Assembly (NCBI GenBank): GCA_035476575.1
Contig: DATILL010000152.1
Coordinates: 1 to 64,000 of the forward strand
DNA: 64,000 nucleotides
Source of the DNA: DATILL01 sp035476575
GTDB taxonomy: Bacteria > Actinomycetota > Actinomycetes > Mycobacteriales > JACQDL01
Direction: 5' to 3'
How positions within the stretch are numbered: the stretch's first letter is position 1; each line of letters starts with the position of its first letter. Below, piece after piece: positions 34,612 to 45,630 of the stretch. The notes beneath the pieces were generated by a model, which searched no databases, was not told the origin of the DNA, and worked only from the letters and a program-made list of their open reading frames with translations. A program made the position numbers and the translations under genes.

Positions 34612-35956
34612 GGTGCATGTCCTCCCGCGACAGAGACGACGTGCGCGCACTGGCTGCTCCGAGGACACTTTCCCGCAGCTCTCCACCGGTCATGTGGACA
34701 AGCAAGGGCTCAGGTAGCGGGAATATCATGCCACCCCCGGAGCCGAGGAACGCCTGCTCGCGCGTCAGGAATGTCTCCCGGAAGTGCCAGGGAAGAACGA
34801 AATAGTAGTCCGGCCGTGCTGCCCGGGAGACTTCCTCGGACACGATAGGTATGTTGGTAAGCACTGTCCGGAGGCCCCACTTGTCGCTGTTGCGGTCCGC
34901 CGCGAGCTGGAAATGACGATGATCGAGCCCAAAGTATTGGAGAATCGTGTTGCCCTTCGTCGACGCGCCGTAGACATGGAAGACCTTGCCGTTCGCCAGC
35001 TCCTGGAGAATGAAGTTGCGGACGGTCTCCTTTATGTCGCGCATGCGGTCCGCGAACCATCGGTACTTGTCGGTCTCGGTCAGCCGCTGAGCGCGTTCGG
35101 CCTGGGCTAGGCGGGCGACCCGCTCATCCGCTCCGTTCGAGCGCCATCGCGCATCGGCATGGTCTTCATGCTGTAGGTAGATGCGGAAGCTGCCCCCATT
35201 GACGTCGTTCAGCTCGACATCTCGAATCTCGAGCCCGTGCGCGCGGACCAGTCGGTCCATCACGGCAAGCGAATAATATCCTACGTGCTCGTGGCAAATA
35301 TTGTCGAAGTTGTTGGTGTCGAGCATCGTGGGCAGGTACGCCATCTGCACGATCCACAGTCCGTCCGGCGCCAGGATTTCGGCGACTTCCTGGACAAACT
35401 CGTGCGGTTCCTCAAGATCATAGAACATCGCGATCGACGTTATCAGCTGAGCCCGCGCCGCCGCGCCGAGATGGCGTTTGAATGTGGCCGCGGAGAAGAG
35501 TTCCGGGATTATAAGGTTCGTACCCGTGCGAGCCTCGGTTAACAGGTTCTCGGCTGGCTCGAATCCCACTAGCCGCAGGTCACCGCGTCCGTACGCTCTG
35601 AGCAATGTGCCATCATTCGCCCCGATGTCGACGACGATGTCGCCGGCTCGGAGCTGCACCGCGGTCTGTGCCTCCCTAACGATATCCGCCAGCGCGGCCC
35701 GCATCGACTCGTTGGTGCCAGAACGGTACCAGTAGCGTGTGTACAGGAGGGCCTGGTCCAGCACCCGATGTTTGAGTTGTACGAATGCGCAGCCGCCCTC
35801 ATCTGGATCGCACAGCACTAGTACCAGCGGCGCGTGCACAGGATCGGCATCGGCTACGAAGTCTGACACCGCGAGATTGCCGAGATCGAGCACCTCGCGC
35901 AGGGCGGGCGAGCCACAGATCCGGCAGGTGTCTCTTTCGCTTGGCAGCGCTGTCAC
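34604..35956 (-). CDS. NDP-sugar C-methyltransferase-type SAM enzyme
   Basis: A 450-residue protein with the three-part architecture of sugar C-methyltransferases (TylC3-like). It has an N-terminal zinc-binding domain (CRICGSPALREVLDLGN and a later CDPDEGGC), a central SAM-binding domain (IVVDIGANDGTLLRAYG near residue 115, CHEHVGYYS near 235), and a C-terminal domain (VFHVYGASTKGNTILQYFG). Such enzymes methylate C3 or similar carbons of NDP-keto-sugars; others of this architecture are uncharacterised. GTG 35956 with CGGAGG upstream. Confidence 0.85.
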   Translation of the reverse strand: MTALPSERDTCRICGSPALREVLDLGNLAVSDFVADADPVHAPLVLVLCDPDEGGCAFVQLKHRVLDQALLYTRYWYRSGTNESMRAALADIVREAQTAVQLRAGDIVVDIGANDGTLLRAYGRGDLRLVGFEPAENLLTEARTGTNLIIPELFSAATFKRHLGAAARAQLITSIAMFYDLEEPHEFVQEVAEILAPDGLWIVQMAYLPTMLDTNNFDNICHEHVGYYSLAVMDRLVRAHGLEIRDVELNDVNGGSFRIYLQHEDHADARWRSNGADERVARLAQAERAQRLTETDKYRWFADRMRDIKETVRNFILQELANGKVFHVYGASTKGNTILQYFGLDHRHFQLAADRNSDKWGLRTVLTNIPIVSEEVSRAARPDYYFVLPWHFRETFLTREQAFLGSGGGMIFPLPEPLLVHMTGGELRESVLGAASARTSSLSREDMHRG

Positions 35957-36026
35957 TGACGGCCTCCGTTCTCCCAGCCGGCACATTGCAGCTGTGCCAG
36001 CGGCCAGGTGCCGGCTGAGGTCGACA

Positions 36027-36932
36027 TCACGCGACCAGCCGAACTGCTGGTATCAGCTCGGACAGCCCGGTCGCGAGGTCGACCTCTGTCACAAAGCCCT
36101 TGTTGCGAATCTTCTCGTACGACACGAAGTAGTCACGTTGATCCGGGTCAGAGGCGAACTCGGCAAAGTGCAGATAGCAGTTGACGCGCTCACGGATGGT
36201 ATGGGCAATTTCAGCCTTGGAGAGGTTGAGGCTCTCGTTGCCGACATTGTAGATGTCGTCAACGAATGAATCCCAGCGCTGCAAGGCGAAGGCGATCGAT
36301 CGCGCCATATCCCGGACGTGAACGAGCGTCCGCCGAGAGTCGCCCTGGTAGACAATAAGGTTACCGCGCTGCACGGCCTGGTACACGAAGTCGTTAACAA
36401 GAAGATCGAGGCGCAGTCGCTGGCTCACCCCGAAGGCCGTCGCGTATCGGAAGACAACGCTGTTTCCGGCCGTCAGCACCAGTTCCTCGGCGGCGACTTT
36501 TGACTTGGCGTATACCGTCAGCGGGTTGACGTCAGTCTGTTCAGTGCACACCGCGTCCCGAACTTTTCCGTAGACGCTGCCGGTCGAGGCGAACAACACC
36601 CGTTGGTCCGGGCCGCGGAACTCGAGCAGGCGGCGCGTACCGTCCACATTCGTCGTCCACGTGTACGCCGGCTCACGCTGGCACGCCTGGTGACCTACCA
36701 GCGCCGCAAGGTGCACTACCGCGTCCATGTCCTCGAGCGCGGACACCAGTGCCTCCTCGTCGGACACATCCCCGCGGACTATCTGGAAACGGGGATTCGC
36801 GCAGCAGCTCAGGAGTCCCTCCCCGCCGCTCCTCATATGGTCGAGGACCCGCACGTGATGACCCTCGCCGAGCAGCAAGGGGACCAGCGATGAGCCGACG
36901 TAGCCGGCACCTCCAGTGACGAGAACTCGCAT
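36027..36932 (-). CDS. NAD-dependent sugar epimerase/dehydratase
   Basis: A 301-residue extended short-chain dehydrogenase: Rossmann motif VTGGAGYVGSSLVPLL at the N-terminus, VVHLAALVGH, FASTGSVYG and the catalytic YAKSK (Tyr-x-x-x-Lys, near residue 140). It likely epimerises, dehydrates or reduces an NDP-sugar, plausibly the substrate of the adjacent methyltransferase. The ATG at 36932 has GAAGGAAG upstream. It is the first gene of the five-gene minus-strand unit, with a 70-base gap to the next. Confidence 0.87.
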   Translation of the reverse strand: MRVLVTGGAGYVGSSLVPLLLGEGHHVRVLDHMRSGGEGLLSCCANPRFQIVRGDVSDEEALVSALEDMDAVVHLAALVGHQACQREPAYTWTTNVDGTRRLLEFRGPDQRVLFASTGSVYGKVRDAVCTEQTDVNPLTVYAKSKVAAEELVLTAGNSVVFRYATAFGVSQRLRLDLLVNDFVYQAVQRGNLIVYQGDSRRTLVHVRDMARSIAFALQRWDSFVDDIYNVGNESLNLSKAEIAHTIRERVNCYLHFAEFASDPDQRDYFVSYEKIRNKGFVTEVDLATGLSELIPAVRLVA

Positions 36933-37182
36933 GGCAGAACTTCCTTCGTAGTAGGGGAAGCGGCACGGAAGGCGTACCAGACCACTTGCTGCGCAGCCTC
37001 GTATACTATCAAGGTGTACCTTTGGTTGGCAGTAACCTCAATGTGCTTGACGAGCGGCGCAAATCGGATAATTTCACAATTTCGGGCGACTCATTCCTAG
37101 CTTCGATCGCCGTGCGGCGGCCGTGCCAGGGAAGCCGGCGAATCCAGCCGCGGCGCCGCCGGTGGGGACCTCTGGAGGTTTC
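36933..37182. promoter_or_regulatory. Divergent promoter region of the sugar island
   Basis: This 250-base gap is markedly AT-richer than its surroundings. On the plus strand TTGACG (37047-37052), a 16-base spacer and TAATTT (37069-37074) make a plausible promoter for the glycosyltransferase. On the minus strand a TATAC-containing stretch near 37005-37015 may serve the epimerase unit. Motif matches only. Confidence 0.4.
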
Positions 37183-38433
37183 ATGGAGACTAGCCACCCG
37201 AGTGGTGTCTACCGCGGTGCCAGATCTCGAGTGCTCTTCATTTCACACGACATGCTGTGGCCGGCGGTAGGCGGCGGCCGCATCCGCTGCGCGAAACTGC
37301 TGCATCGCGCGTTGGATGAGACCCGCATCGACCTCGTCGTCGTCGCGCCCGATGCGGACGTCAGCCGGCATCTGACAGCGGTGCCGGACCTTTCCGGCCT
37401 CCGCACCGATGTCTTCGTCGATGAGTCAGCCCCCGGACCGGGCCCGGACCGGGCCTCCGGTCCGGCTACCGCACACCTGCGGCGCCTAGCCGTACAGGGC
37501 GCTGGCTACGACGTCGTGCATCTAGAGGGCCACTACCTGCTTAAGCTGGTCCCACCGGAGTTGTTGGCCCGTACGGTCATCGTCGACCACAACATCGAGT
37601 CGCAGCTGCTCGAGCAGCTCGCGGAGACGGGCGAGCCCGTGTCGGAAGATCAGATCGCCATACTGCGCGGAAGCGAGCAGCGAGCCTGGCGACTGGCGGG
37701 AGCGGTAGTCGCGCTCAGCCCAGAAGACGCCGCCGAGATGCGGCGCCGGGAGCCGACGGTCCTCCCGCACCTCATCCCGAACGGCTGGGACCACCTGCCG
37801 GCCGGCTCGGGCAAGCCGGACGACGAGGGCTACCTGGTCTCTCCCCGGTTGCTGTTTCTCGCCGACTACGACTATCCCCCCAACCGAGACGCGTTCGTCT
37901 GGCTGGTCACAGACATTTTTCCGCGGATTCGCGAACACATCCCCGGAGCGCATCTGGTACTCGCCGGAGTCAACCTTTCGCCGGACCTGGCCAGCTTGGC
38001 CAGTGAATGCCCAGGTGCCGACATTCGTGGGTACGTGAGCGACCTGCCGGCCGAGTTGGATCGGTCCGACATCGTTCTGTGCCCGCTACGCATTGGCGGC
38101 GGCGTGAAGGTCAAGGTGATCGAGGCGATCCGCCGCGCCTGTCTGCTCGTATCGACGACCGTGGGCGGGATCGAGGGTATACCCGAACCGCTGCGGTCGG
38201 CCGTCTGCTTCGCCGACGATGCGGCGGCATTCGCCGGTCACGTGGTCCGGTTGTGCGCGGCTCCGCAGGAGCGGCGTCAACGGCGCGCTCAACTCAGGAA
38301 CAACCAGTCCGCGGCACCCACGTGGGAGGAGTCGTCCGTGCGCATGATGCAGCTGTGGTCGCAGCTTTCGGTGAGTGTCGACAGGACACCCCGCGGCCGC
38401 GGCACCAGTAGCAGTAGCGCCGTTGGGGAGTAG
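37183..38433 (+). CDS. GT4-type glycosyltransferase
   Basis: A 416-residue two-domain glycosyltransferase. The N-terminal acceptor domain has LFISHDMLWPAVGGGRIRCA and VHLEGHYLL with VDHNIESQL. The C-terminal domain has LLFLADYDYPPNRDAF, then LVLAGVNLSP, and the donor-site pattern CPLRIGGGVKVKVIEA followed by GIEGI. This resembles sugar transferases of the exopolysaccharide and antibiotic type. ATG 37183 has GGAGG five bases upstream. It is transcribed away from the epimerase unit and presumably belongs to the same pathway. Confidence 0.85.
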   Translation: METSHPSGVYRGARSRVLFISHDMLWPAVGGGRIRCAKLLHRALDETRIDLVVVAPDADVSRHLTAVPDLSGLRTDVFVDESAPGPGPDRASGPATAHLRRLAVQGAGYDVVHLEGHYLLKLVPPELLARTVIVDHNIESQLLEQLAETGEPVSEDQIAILRGSEQRAWRLAGAVVALSPEDAAEMRRREPTVLPHLIPNGWDHLPAGSGKPDDEGYLVSPRLLFLADYDYPPNRDAFVWLVTDIFPRIREHIPGAHLVLAGVNLSPDLASLASECPGADIRGYVSDLPAELDRSDIVLCPLRIGGGVKVKVIEAIRRACLLVSTTVGGIEGIPEPLRSAVCFADDAAAFAGHVVRLCAAPQERRQRRAQLRNNQSAAPTWEESSVRMMQLWSQLSVSVDRTPRGRGTSSSSAVGE

Positions 38434-38716
38434 GCCCCTTTTCTCGCTCAGCCACCCCAGGGGTGGTTTGGGGTGTGAGGGCGTGCTGGTGGCCCGGGCG
38501 GACGCACGCCGGTTCGCGGGGTTCCGGTGGTGGGTTGGGGCAGGTGGGGCCGGGTGGTCAGGTCGGGGTGAGTTGGCGAGTGCGCGCTCCGTTGCGAATC
38601 TCGACGCGGCGCAGCAAGGACCGGCAACGCGATGATGCGGCGGGGCCTGCCAGGCGTTGGCGCCGCTACCGGGTTGGCCGCCGACGGCACCTTTGCGGCA
38701 TGCCGGCGCCGGGTCG

Positions 38717-39244
38717 TCAGGCGGGGAACGCGGCGCGGTGCAGGTCGGACTTGTGCCGGTAGGCCGCCGCAGTCAGCCGGACCATGTCCCGCTCGGCGTC
38801 GGTGACCGGCCGGACCACCTTCGCCGGCACACCCGCCACCAGCACGCCCGCCGGCACCTCGAAGCCCGGCCGCAGCACCGCCCCGGCCGCCACCACCGAC
38901 CAGCTCCCGACCCGGCCGCCGTTGAGCACCACCGCGCCCATGCCCACCAGCACGTCGTCGTCGATGCGCGCCCCGTGCACCACCGCCCGATGCCCCAGCG
39001 ACACCCGGTCACCCAGCACGCACGGGAACCCGGGGTCGGCATGCAGCACCGAGCAGTCCTGGACGTTGCAACCCGCGCCGAGCACGACGTCGGCGTCCTC
39101 CGCGCGCAGCACCGCGCCGTACCAGACGCTGCTGCCCGGCCCGATCCACACCCGCCCGACCACCACCGCGGTCGGCGCCAGCCAGGCGTCCGGCGCGATC
39201 CGCGGGTGGTGCCCGTCCAGCGCCGCGACGATCGGACCGGTCAC
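38717..39244 (-). CDS. Gamma-carbonic anhydrase family protein
   Basis: A 175-residue left-handed beta-helix protein with hexapeptide repeats and the metal-binding His pattern: VLHADPG, then SLGHRAVVHGARI. It has the short-loop form (CaiE/YrdA/PaaY-like), so carbonic anhydrase activity is uncertain; many such proteins are acyl-CoA or metal-binding enzymes. The GTG start at 39244 overlaps the stop of the cytidylate-kinase-like gene by four bases. The 283 bases downstream to 38434 contain only very GC-rich sequence with no gene. Confidence 0.85.
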   Translation of the reverse strand: MTGPIVAALDGHHPRIAPDAWLAPTAVVVGRVWIGPGSSVWYGAVLRAEDADVVLGAGCNVQDCSVLHADPGFPCVLGDRVSLGHRAVVHGARIDDDVLVGMGAVVLNGGRVGSWSVVAAGAVLRPGFEVPAGVLVAGVPAKVVRPVTDAERDMVRLTAAAYRHKSDLHRAAFPA

Positions 39245-39885
39245 GCCGGTCGCCCGCCGATGCCACGGGCCCGCGCCGCGGCGACCACCATCGTCCCCAC
39301 CACGTCCCAGGGCAGCGCGGTCGAGTCGACGACCAGGTGGTAATGCTGGCAGTGCGCCGGGTCGGCCCGGTAGAAGCGCCGGACGTACGCCGCCCGGACG
39401 CCGTCGTTCCCGCGAAGCCGGTGCCGCAGCGTACCCTCGGCCTCGGCCGGAAAGAGCCGGGCCAGCACCGCCAGCCGGGCCTCCTCCGGCCCGTCCAGCC
39501 GGACGTGCAGCGCCTCCGGCGCGTCGCGGGGCAGCACGAAGGCACCCGCCCGGCCCAAGATCACCCCACCGGCGCCGGCCGCGACCTCGATGATCACCTG
39601 CTCGGTCTGGTCCCGGAACGCCCGCTCGTCCGAGATCGTCGCGAACGCCAGCGGCCCCGCCCCCGCCAGGTCGGGCGCCAACGCCATCGATGACAGCACC
39701 CGCCACAGGCCGACGTCGAACGTCTCGTCCTTGGACTCCGCGTCCGGCAGCGGTACGCCGAGCCGACGGGCCACGTCGGCCGGGATGGCCTGGTCGTAGA
39801 ACGGCAGGTCCAGCCCCGTGGCGACCGCCCGCCCGATCTCGCCACCACCGGAGCCGTACGTCGCCGAGATCGTCACCACTCCCAT
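39241..39885 (-). CDS. Cytidylate kinase-like family protein
   Basis: A 214-residue P-loop kinase of the cytidylate-kinase-like family (PF13189-type): VTISATYGSGGGEIGRAVA at the start, LDLPFYDQAIPADVA, then ILGRAGAFVL and a C-terminal HYHLVVDSTALPWD. These proteins resemble CMP kinase but their substrate is unknown. ATG 39885 is used; it overlaps the gamma-carbonic-anhydrase-like gene by four bases at its 3' end. Confidence 0.82.
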   Translation of the reverse strand: MGVVTISATYGSGGGEIGRAVATGLDLPFYDQAIPADVARRLGVPLPDAESKDETFDVGLWRVLSSMALAPDLAGAGPLAFATISDERAFRDQTEQVIIEVAAGAGGVILGRAGAFVLPRDAPEALHVRLDGPEEARLAVLARLFPAEAEGTLRHRLRGNDGVRAAYVRRFYRADPAHCQHYHLVVDSTALPWDVVGTMVVAAARARGIGGRPA

Positions 39886-39901
39886 GCCGCGCACCCTAGC
39901 G

Positions 39902-39960
39902 CCGGACTCCCCCAATCCTGGACTCCCCAACTCTCCAACTCCCCAATCCTGGACTCCCCG
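39902..39960. repeat. Direct repeat of a 17-bp pyrimidine-rich unit
   Basis: CCAATCCTGGACTCCCC occurs twice in the gap between the GNAT and cytidylate-kinase-like genes, separated by shorter partial copies (AACTCTCCAACTCCCC). All lie within 59 bases. Confidence 0.7.
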
Positions 39961-39967
39961 TGCCGAC

Positions 39968-40444
39968 CTACAGCGACTTGCCGAAGAACCACGCGCTGGC
40001 CGAGCTGGCGTAAGTGCCGAACGGCGGCACCGCGTGGTAGCCGCGTTCCTGGTACAGCGCGATCGCCTCCGGCTGCCGGTTTCCCGTGCTCAGCACGACG
40101 TACCCGAACCCGGCGGCCGCCGCGGTGCTCTCCAGCTCGGCCAGCAGCCTGCTGGCCAGGCCGCAGCGGCGCGCGCCGGCCGCGACGTACATCCGCTTCA
40201 CCTCCACCGCGGCCCGCCCGGCCACCGGCTCGGGGTGCGCCCGCCACCCACCGCAGGCGACCGCCGCACCGTCCAGCCAGCCGACCAGGAACAGCCCGCG
40301 CGGCGGGGCGAACTCGGCCGGGTCGACCGCCGAGCGGTCCATGCCGCCGTACCGCATGAGGTACTCCGCCTGCACCTCGGCCACCAGCCCGCTCGCCACC
40401 GGGTCGTCGTACGGCCGGACCTCCGTGCGGACAGCCCGGCTCAC
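39968..40444 (-). CDS. GNAT-family N-acetyltransferase
   Basis: A 158-residue GNAT acetyltransferase. The acetyl-CoA-binding motif A is AAVEVKRMYVAAGARRCGLA followed by RLLAELE; later GFGYVVLSTGNRQPEAIALY and ERGYHAVPPFG complete the fold. The substrate is unknown. The GTG at 40444 overlaps the thiD stop by four bases, so it is coupled to thiD. Confidence 0.85.
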   Translation of the reverse strand: MSRAVRTEVRPYDDPVASGLVAEVQAEYLMRYGGMDRSAVDPAEFAPPRGLFLVGWLDGAAVACGGWRAHPEPVAGRAAVEVKRMYVAAGARRCGLASRLLAELESTAAAAGFGYVVLSTGNRQPEAIALYQERGYHAVPPFGTYASSASAWFFGKSL

Positions 40445-41235
40445 CGGAGGGACCAGCCGTGGTCGATCGGGCCGATGCCGGCGCCCAGGGCGAAGCCGGC
40501 CGCGAGCGCGCCGGTGACGTAGTCCTTGGCCGCCGCGACGGCGGTGGGCAGCGGGTCGCCACGGGCCAGCCGGGCGGCGATGGCGCTGGCCAGGGTGCAG
40601 CCGGTGCCGTGGGTGTGCCGGTTGGCATGCCGGGGACCGTCGAAGCTGTGCACGGCGTCGCCGTCCAGGAGCAGGTCGACGGCGCGGTCGCCGGACCGGT
40701 GACCCCCCGTGACGAGGACGGCGGCCGGGCCGTAGGCCGCGATGGCCTTGGCCGCCCGCAGCACGTCGGCGTCGGTACGGATGGGCCGGCCGGACAGCCA
40801 CTCGGCCTCGGCGATGTTCGGCGTGACCACCCGGGCCAGCGGCAGCAGCCGGGTCCGCAGCGCGTCCAGCGCGGCCGGGTCGAGCAGCCGGTCACCGTGC
40901 GTGCTAAGCCCGACCGGGTCGACGACAACCGGTGCGTCCACAGTGGACAGTGCGGCGGCGACGGTCTCGACGATGGCGGCGGAGGCGAGCATGCCGGTCT
41001 TCACCGCGTCCACCCCGATGTCGGACAGCACGCTGGCAAGCTGGGCCGCGACGGCCTCGACGGGCAGCTCCCAGCACCCCTGCACGCCGCGGGAGCTCTG
41101 CGCGGTGACCGCGGTGAGCACGCTCATCCCGTGTACGCCGAGCGCCAGCATGGTCTTCAGGTCGGCCTGGATACCGGCGCCTCCGCCGGAGTCCGAGCCG
41201 GCCACGGTCAGCACGCGGGGAGGGGCCTGCGCCAT
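40441..41235 (-). CDS. thiD: Hydroxymethylpyrimidine (phosphate) kinase ThiD
   Basis: ThiD phosphorylates HMP and HMP-P in thiamine synthesis. The 264-residue protein shows TVAGSDSGGGAGIQADLKTM at the N-terminus, VKTGMLAS, VVVDPVGLSTHGDRLL and the C-terminal anion-hole motif THGTGCTLASAIAARLA with catalytic Asp-equivalent region. ATG 41235 is preferred over GTG 41244. It is followed by the overlapping GNAT gene. No TPP riboswitch is visible upstream. thiL, another thiamine gene, is 4.4 kb away. Confidence 0.95.
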   Translation of the reverse strand: MAQAPPRVLTVAGSDSGGGAGIQADLKTMLALGVHGMSVLTAVTAQSSRGVQGCWELPVEAVAAQLASVLSDIGVDAVKTGMLASAAIVETVAAALSTVDAPVVVDPVGLSTHGDRLLDPAALDALRTRLLPLARVVTPNIAEAEWLSGRPIRTDADVLRAAKAIAAYGPAAVLVTGGHRSGDRAVDLLLDGDAVHSFDGPRHANRHTHGTGCTLASAIAARLARGDPLPTAVAAAKDYVTGALAAGFALGAGIGPIDHGWSLR

Positions 41236-41301
41236 GCCGTCCACGCTATCGCGGCGGCCGGCGCAGCCCCGTCGCCGTCGCCTGCGCCGTCGCCTGCCTC
41301 G

Positions 41302-43775
<2,474 letters not shown>

Positions 43776-43779
<4 letters not shown>

Positions 43780-44477
43780 GACGGCTCCCCTTCGTCGGTG
43801 CGGTGCTGGTCGGTGCGCAGACCGCGCGCCGCGAGCAGGTCGAGCAACGGTCCGGCGGCGGCGCGGATCGCGGCGAGGTCGGCAGGCCGGGGCGTGCGGT
43901 CCAGCAGCAGCGTCACCCCGGGTACCAGCCGGACGCCGGCCAGCACTGGCTCGGGCGCGGGCTCCGGCAGTGCGCCCGGCGTTGGGTCCGGCACAGGTTC
44001 TCTGCCCAGCACAGGTTCCGGTACGGCGTCCGAAGCTGGGCCGGGCGCAGCGGTGACCTGAGCTTCGGCGCCGCGGCGCGGCACCGCGTCCGCCCAGAAC
44101 CGGGCCCGGACCGGTGCGCCGCCGGGCGCCGCGTTGGCCCGGCCGTCCGCCGTCACCCGAGCGATCTCGCGCAGCAGCTCCTCGGGTGCGCCGGCCAGCT
44201 CGGCCTGGATCTCGGCGAGCGTCCGCCCGTCAGCCTGCCGGCGCTTGATCGCCACAATCTGGGCCAGATGCCGGTCGCCGTACAGCGCGGTCCGACCCCG
44301 CATGGCGGCCGGCCGGTCGACCAGGCCGATCGTCGCGTACCACCGGATCGAGCGCCGGTCCGGGATGTCACGCACCCGGCCGGTCGGCGCGCCGTCGTAG
44401 TCCACCGACAGCGCGGCGGCGACCCGCTCGGTGAGCTGGTCCAGCGTCCACAGGCCAACGTCATCCATACCGGCCAT
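43776..44477 (-). CDS. MerR-type transcriptional regulator
   Basis: A 233-residue regulator with a MerR-like winged helix (SIRWYATIGLVDRP, then GRTALYGDRHLAQIVAIKRR and RTLAEIQAEL). A long linker rich in Pro, Glu and Ala follows, and a C-terminal domain (LAGVRLVPGVTLLLDRTPRP). The last part resembles sequences in regulators paired with VIT/VWA genes. Start is ATG 44477 (or ATG 44468), inside a perfect 41-bp palindrome, so autoregulation is very likely. It is cotranscribed with the VIT-VWA gene. Confidence 0.83.
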
Positions 44478-44512
44478 ATTGACACTGTTAACGTAACAGT
44501 GTCAATATGGCC
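44472..44512. promoter_or_regulatory. 41-bp perfect palindrome over the merR start (operator)
   Basis: GGCCATATTGACACTGTTA at 44472-44490 and its exact complement at 44494-44512 surround the trinucleotide ACG. The start codon of the MerR gene lies in the left arm. A TTGACA is present in each direction. AT content is far above the surroundings. The layout fits a dyad operator of a MerR-type autoregulator. Confidence 0.8.
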
Positions 44513-44527
44513 CACCTCTCTCCGCCG

Positions 44528-44612
44528 AGAGGTCACCACAACACCGACAGGTCACCACACGGCCGGCACAGACAACGACAGGTCACCACAACACCGAGAG
44601 GTGACCACACGG
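44528..44612. repeat. AGGTSACCACA repeat cluster D
   Basis: Four core copies, forward orientation, with an exact 50-base period (the two AGGTCACC...ACACCG units). Here the linker reads ACACCGAG where other clusters have ACGCCGAG. A half-palindrome CTCGATGATCG like the arm of the 4276/26401 elements follows directly at 44617-44627. Confidence 0.88.
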
Positions 44613-44640
44613 ACTGCTCGATGATCGGCAAGAATGGTGG

Positions 44641-45543
44641 CTAGTCGAAGGCGTCCGCGATGACGGCGTACCCGGCCTTGTTCGCGTGGACGTTGGGGCC
44701 GACCGGAGCCGGCGCGCACATCCAGGTCCAGGCGCAGATCCGGGCCACCGCGAGCGGGATCGCCGAGCCGCCCGGCCCGGGCACCTGGGTCGCCAGGTCG
44801 GTGGTGGAGAACGCGCCCTGCACGTCGACGATCCGGGCGCCGTACCTCAGGTAGACCCCCGACAGCGTGGCGTTCAGGACGACGGTCAGCCCGATGGACG
44901 CCACCGCCAGCGCCTGCCCGGACGGGCCGGTGAGCCACGCCGCGAGGAACGGGTCGTAGTACGTCATCGCCCGGATCTCGACGTGGGGCGCGACCGCCCG
45001 CAGGCCAGCCATGATCCGGGTGAGGTTGGCCGAGAGCAAGGCCAGCACCCGGACCACGCACGCCGCGTCGATGCCGGCAGGCGTGGCGCAGGGCGTGATG
45101 TCGTTCGCGCCGACGTCGATGGTGACCAGCTCGACCCGCCCGCGGTGCGCCCGCAGGAACGCCACCGCCGCGGCGAGCTGCGACCCGGCGGCGCCGTAGT
45201 CGCAGATCCCGCCGTCCAGGAGGGTGCTCGTGGTCTCGCCGGAGCAGCCCAGCTTGACGAGCCGGAGCCGGCGGTCGCTCTCGGCGAGCCGGGCGTACAA
45301 CTGGTCGGCGTACCCGTCGTCAGTAAGCTGGTTGTGGCCCCCGGCGTCCGGCTGTACGCCGACCGACAGCGAGTCGCCGAGCGAGAGGTAGTACGACGCG
45401 CCGTGCCCCGCGCCGGCCGGGGCCACCGTTGGCACCGTGCCTGACACGGCGGCCGCCGGCACCGCGGCGGTGAGCAGCCCCGTGGCGGCCAGCAACACCG
45501 AGGCGACCGCCAGGACACGCGGAAACAACCGTGGGATCGACAT
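44641..45543 (-). CDS. Secreted SGNH/GDSL hydrolase
   Basis: A 300-residue esterase/lipase with a signal peptide (VLAVASVLLAATGLLTAAVP, cleavage near AAA-VS). SGNH blocks are complete: block I YYLSLGDSLSVG (Ser), block II GCSGETT, block III DVGANDI (Asn), and a C-terminal NVHANKAGYAVIADAF carrying the His. Cys residues suggest disulfides. The substrate could be a lipid, glycan ester or similar; no context clue. It stands alone between repeat cluster D and thiL. Confidence 0.9.
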   Translation of the reverse strand: MSIPRLFPRVLAVASVLLAATGLLTAAVPAAAVSGTVPTVAPAGAGHGASYYLSLGDSLSVGVQPDAGGHNQLTDDGYADQLYARLAESDRRLRLVKLGCSGETTSTLLDGGICDYGAAGSQLAAAVAFLRAHRGRVELVTIDVGANDITPCATPAGIDAACVVRVLALLSANLTRIMAGLRAVAPHVEIRAMTYYDPFLAAWLTGPSGQALAVASIGLTVVLNATLSGVYLRYGARIVDVQGAFSTTDLATQVPGPGGSAIPLAVARICAWTWMCAPAPVGPNVHANKAGYAVIADAFD

Positions 45544-45630
45544 GGTCCGAACCGTACGCCCGGATCAGGCCCGAGCCAGCCGGTTTCGACGCAGATGGCG
45601 GGACCGTCGCGAGGCGCCGGCTCCGGTGCC

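Noticed and set aside
38434..38716. A small gene in the GC-rich gap after the plus-strand glycosyltransferase
   Set aside because: The open frames are low-complexity Gly/Arg/Pro translations of very GC-rich DNA without a usable start. The short palindrome CCACCCCAGGGGTGG at 38452-38466 leaves only a tiny loop, so it is not called a terminator.
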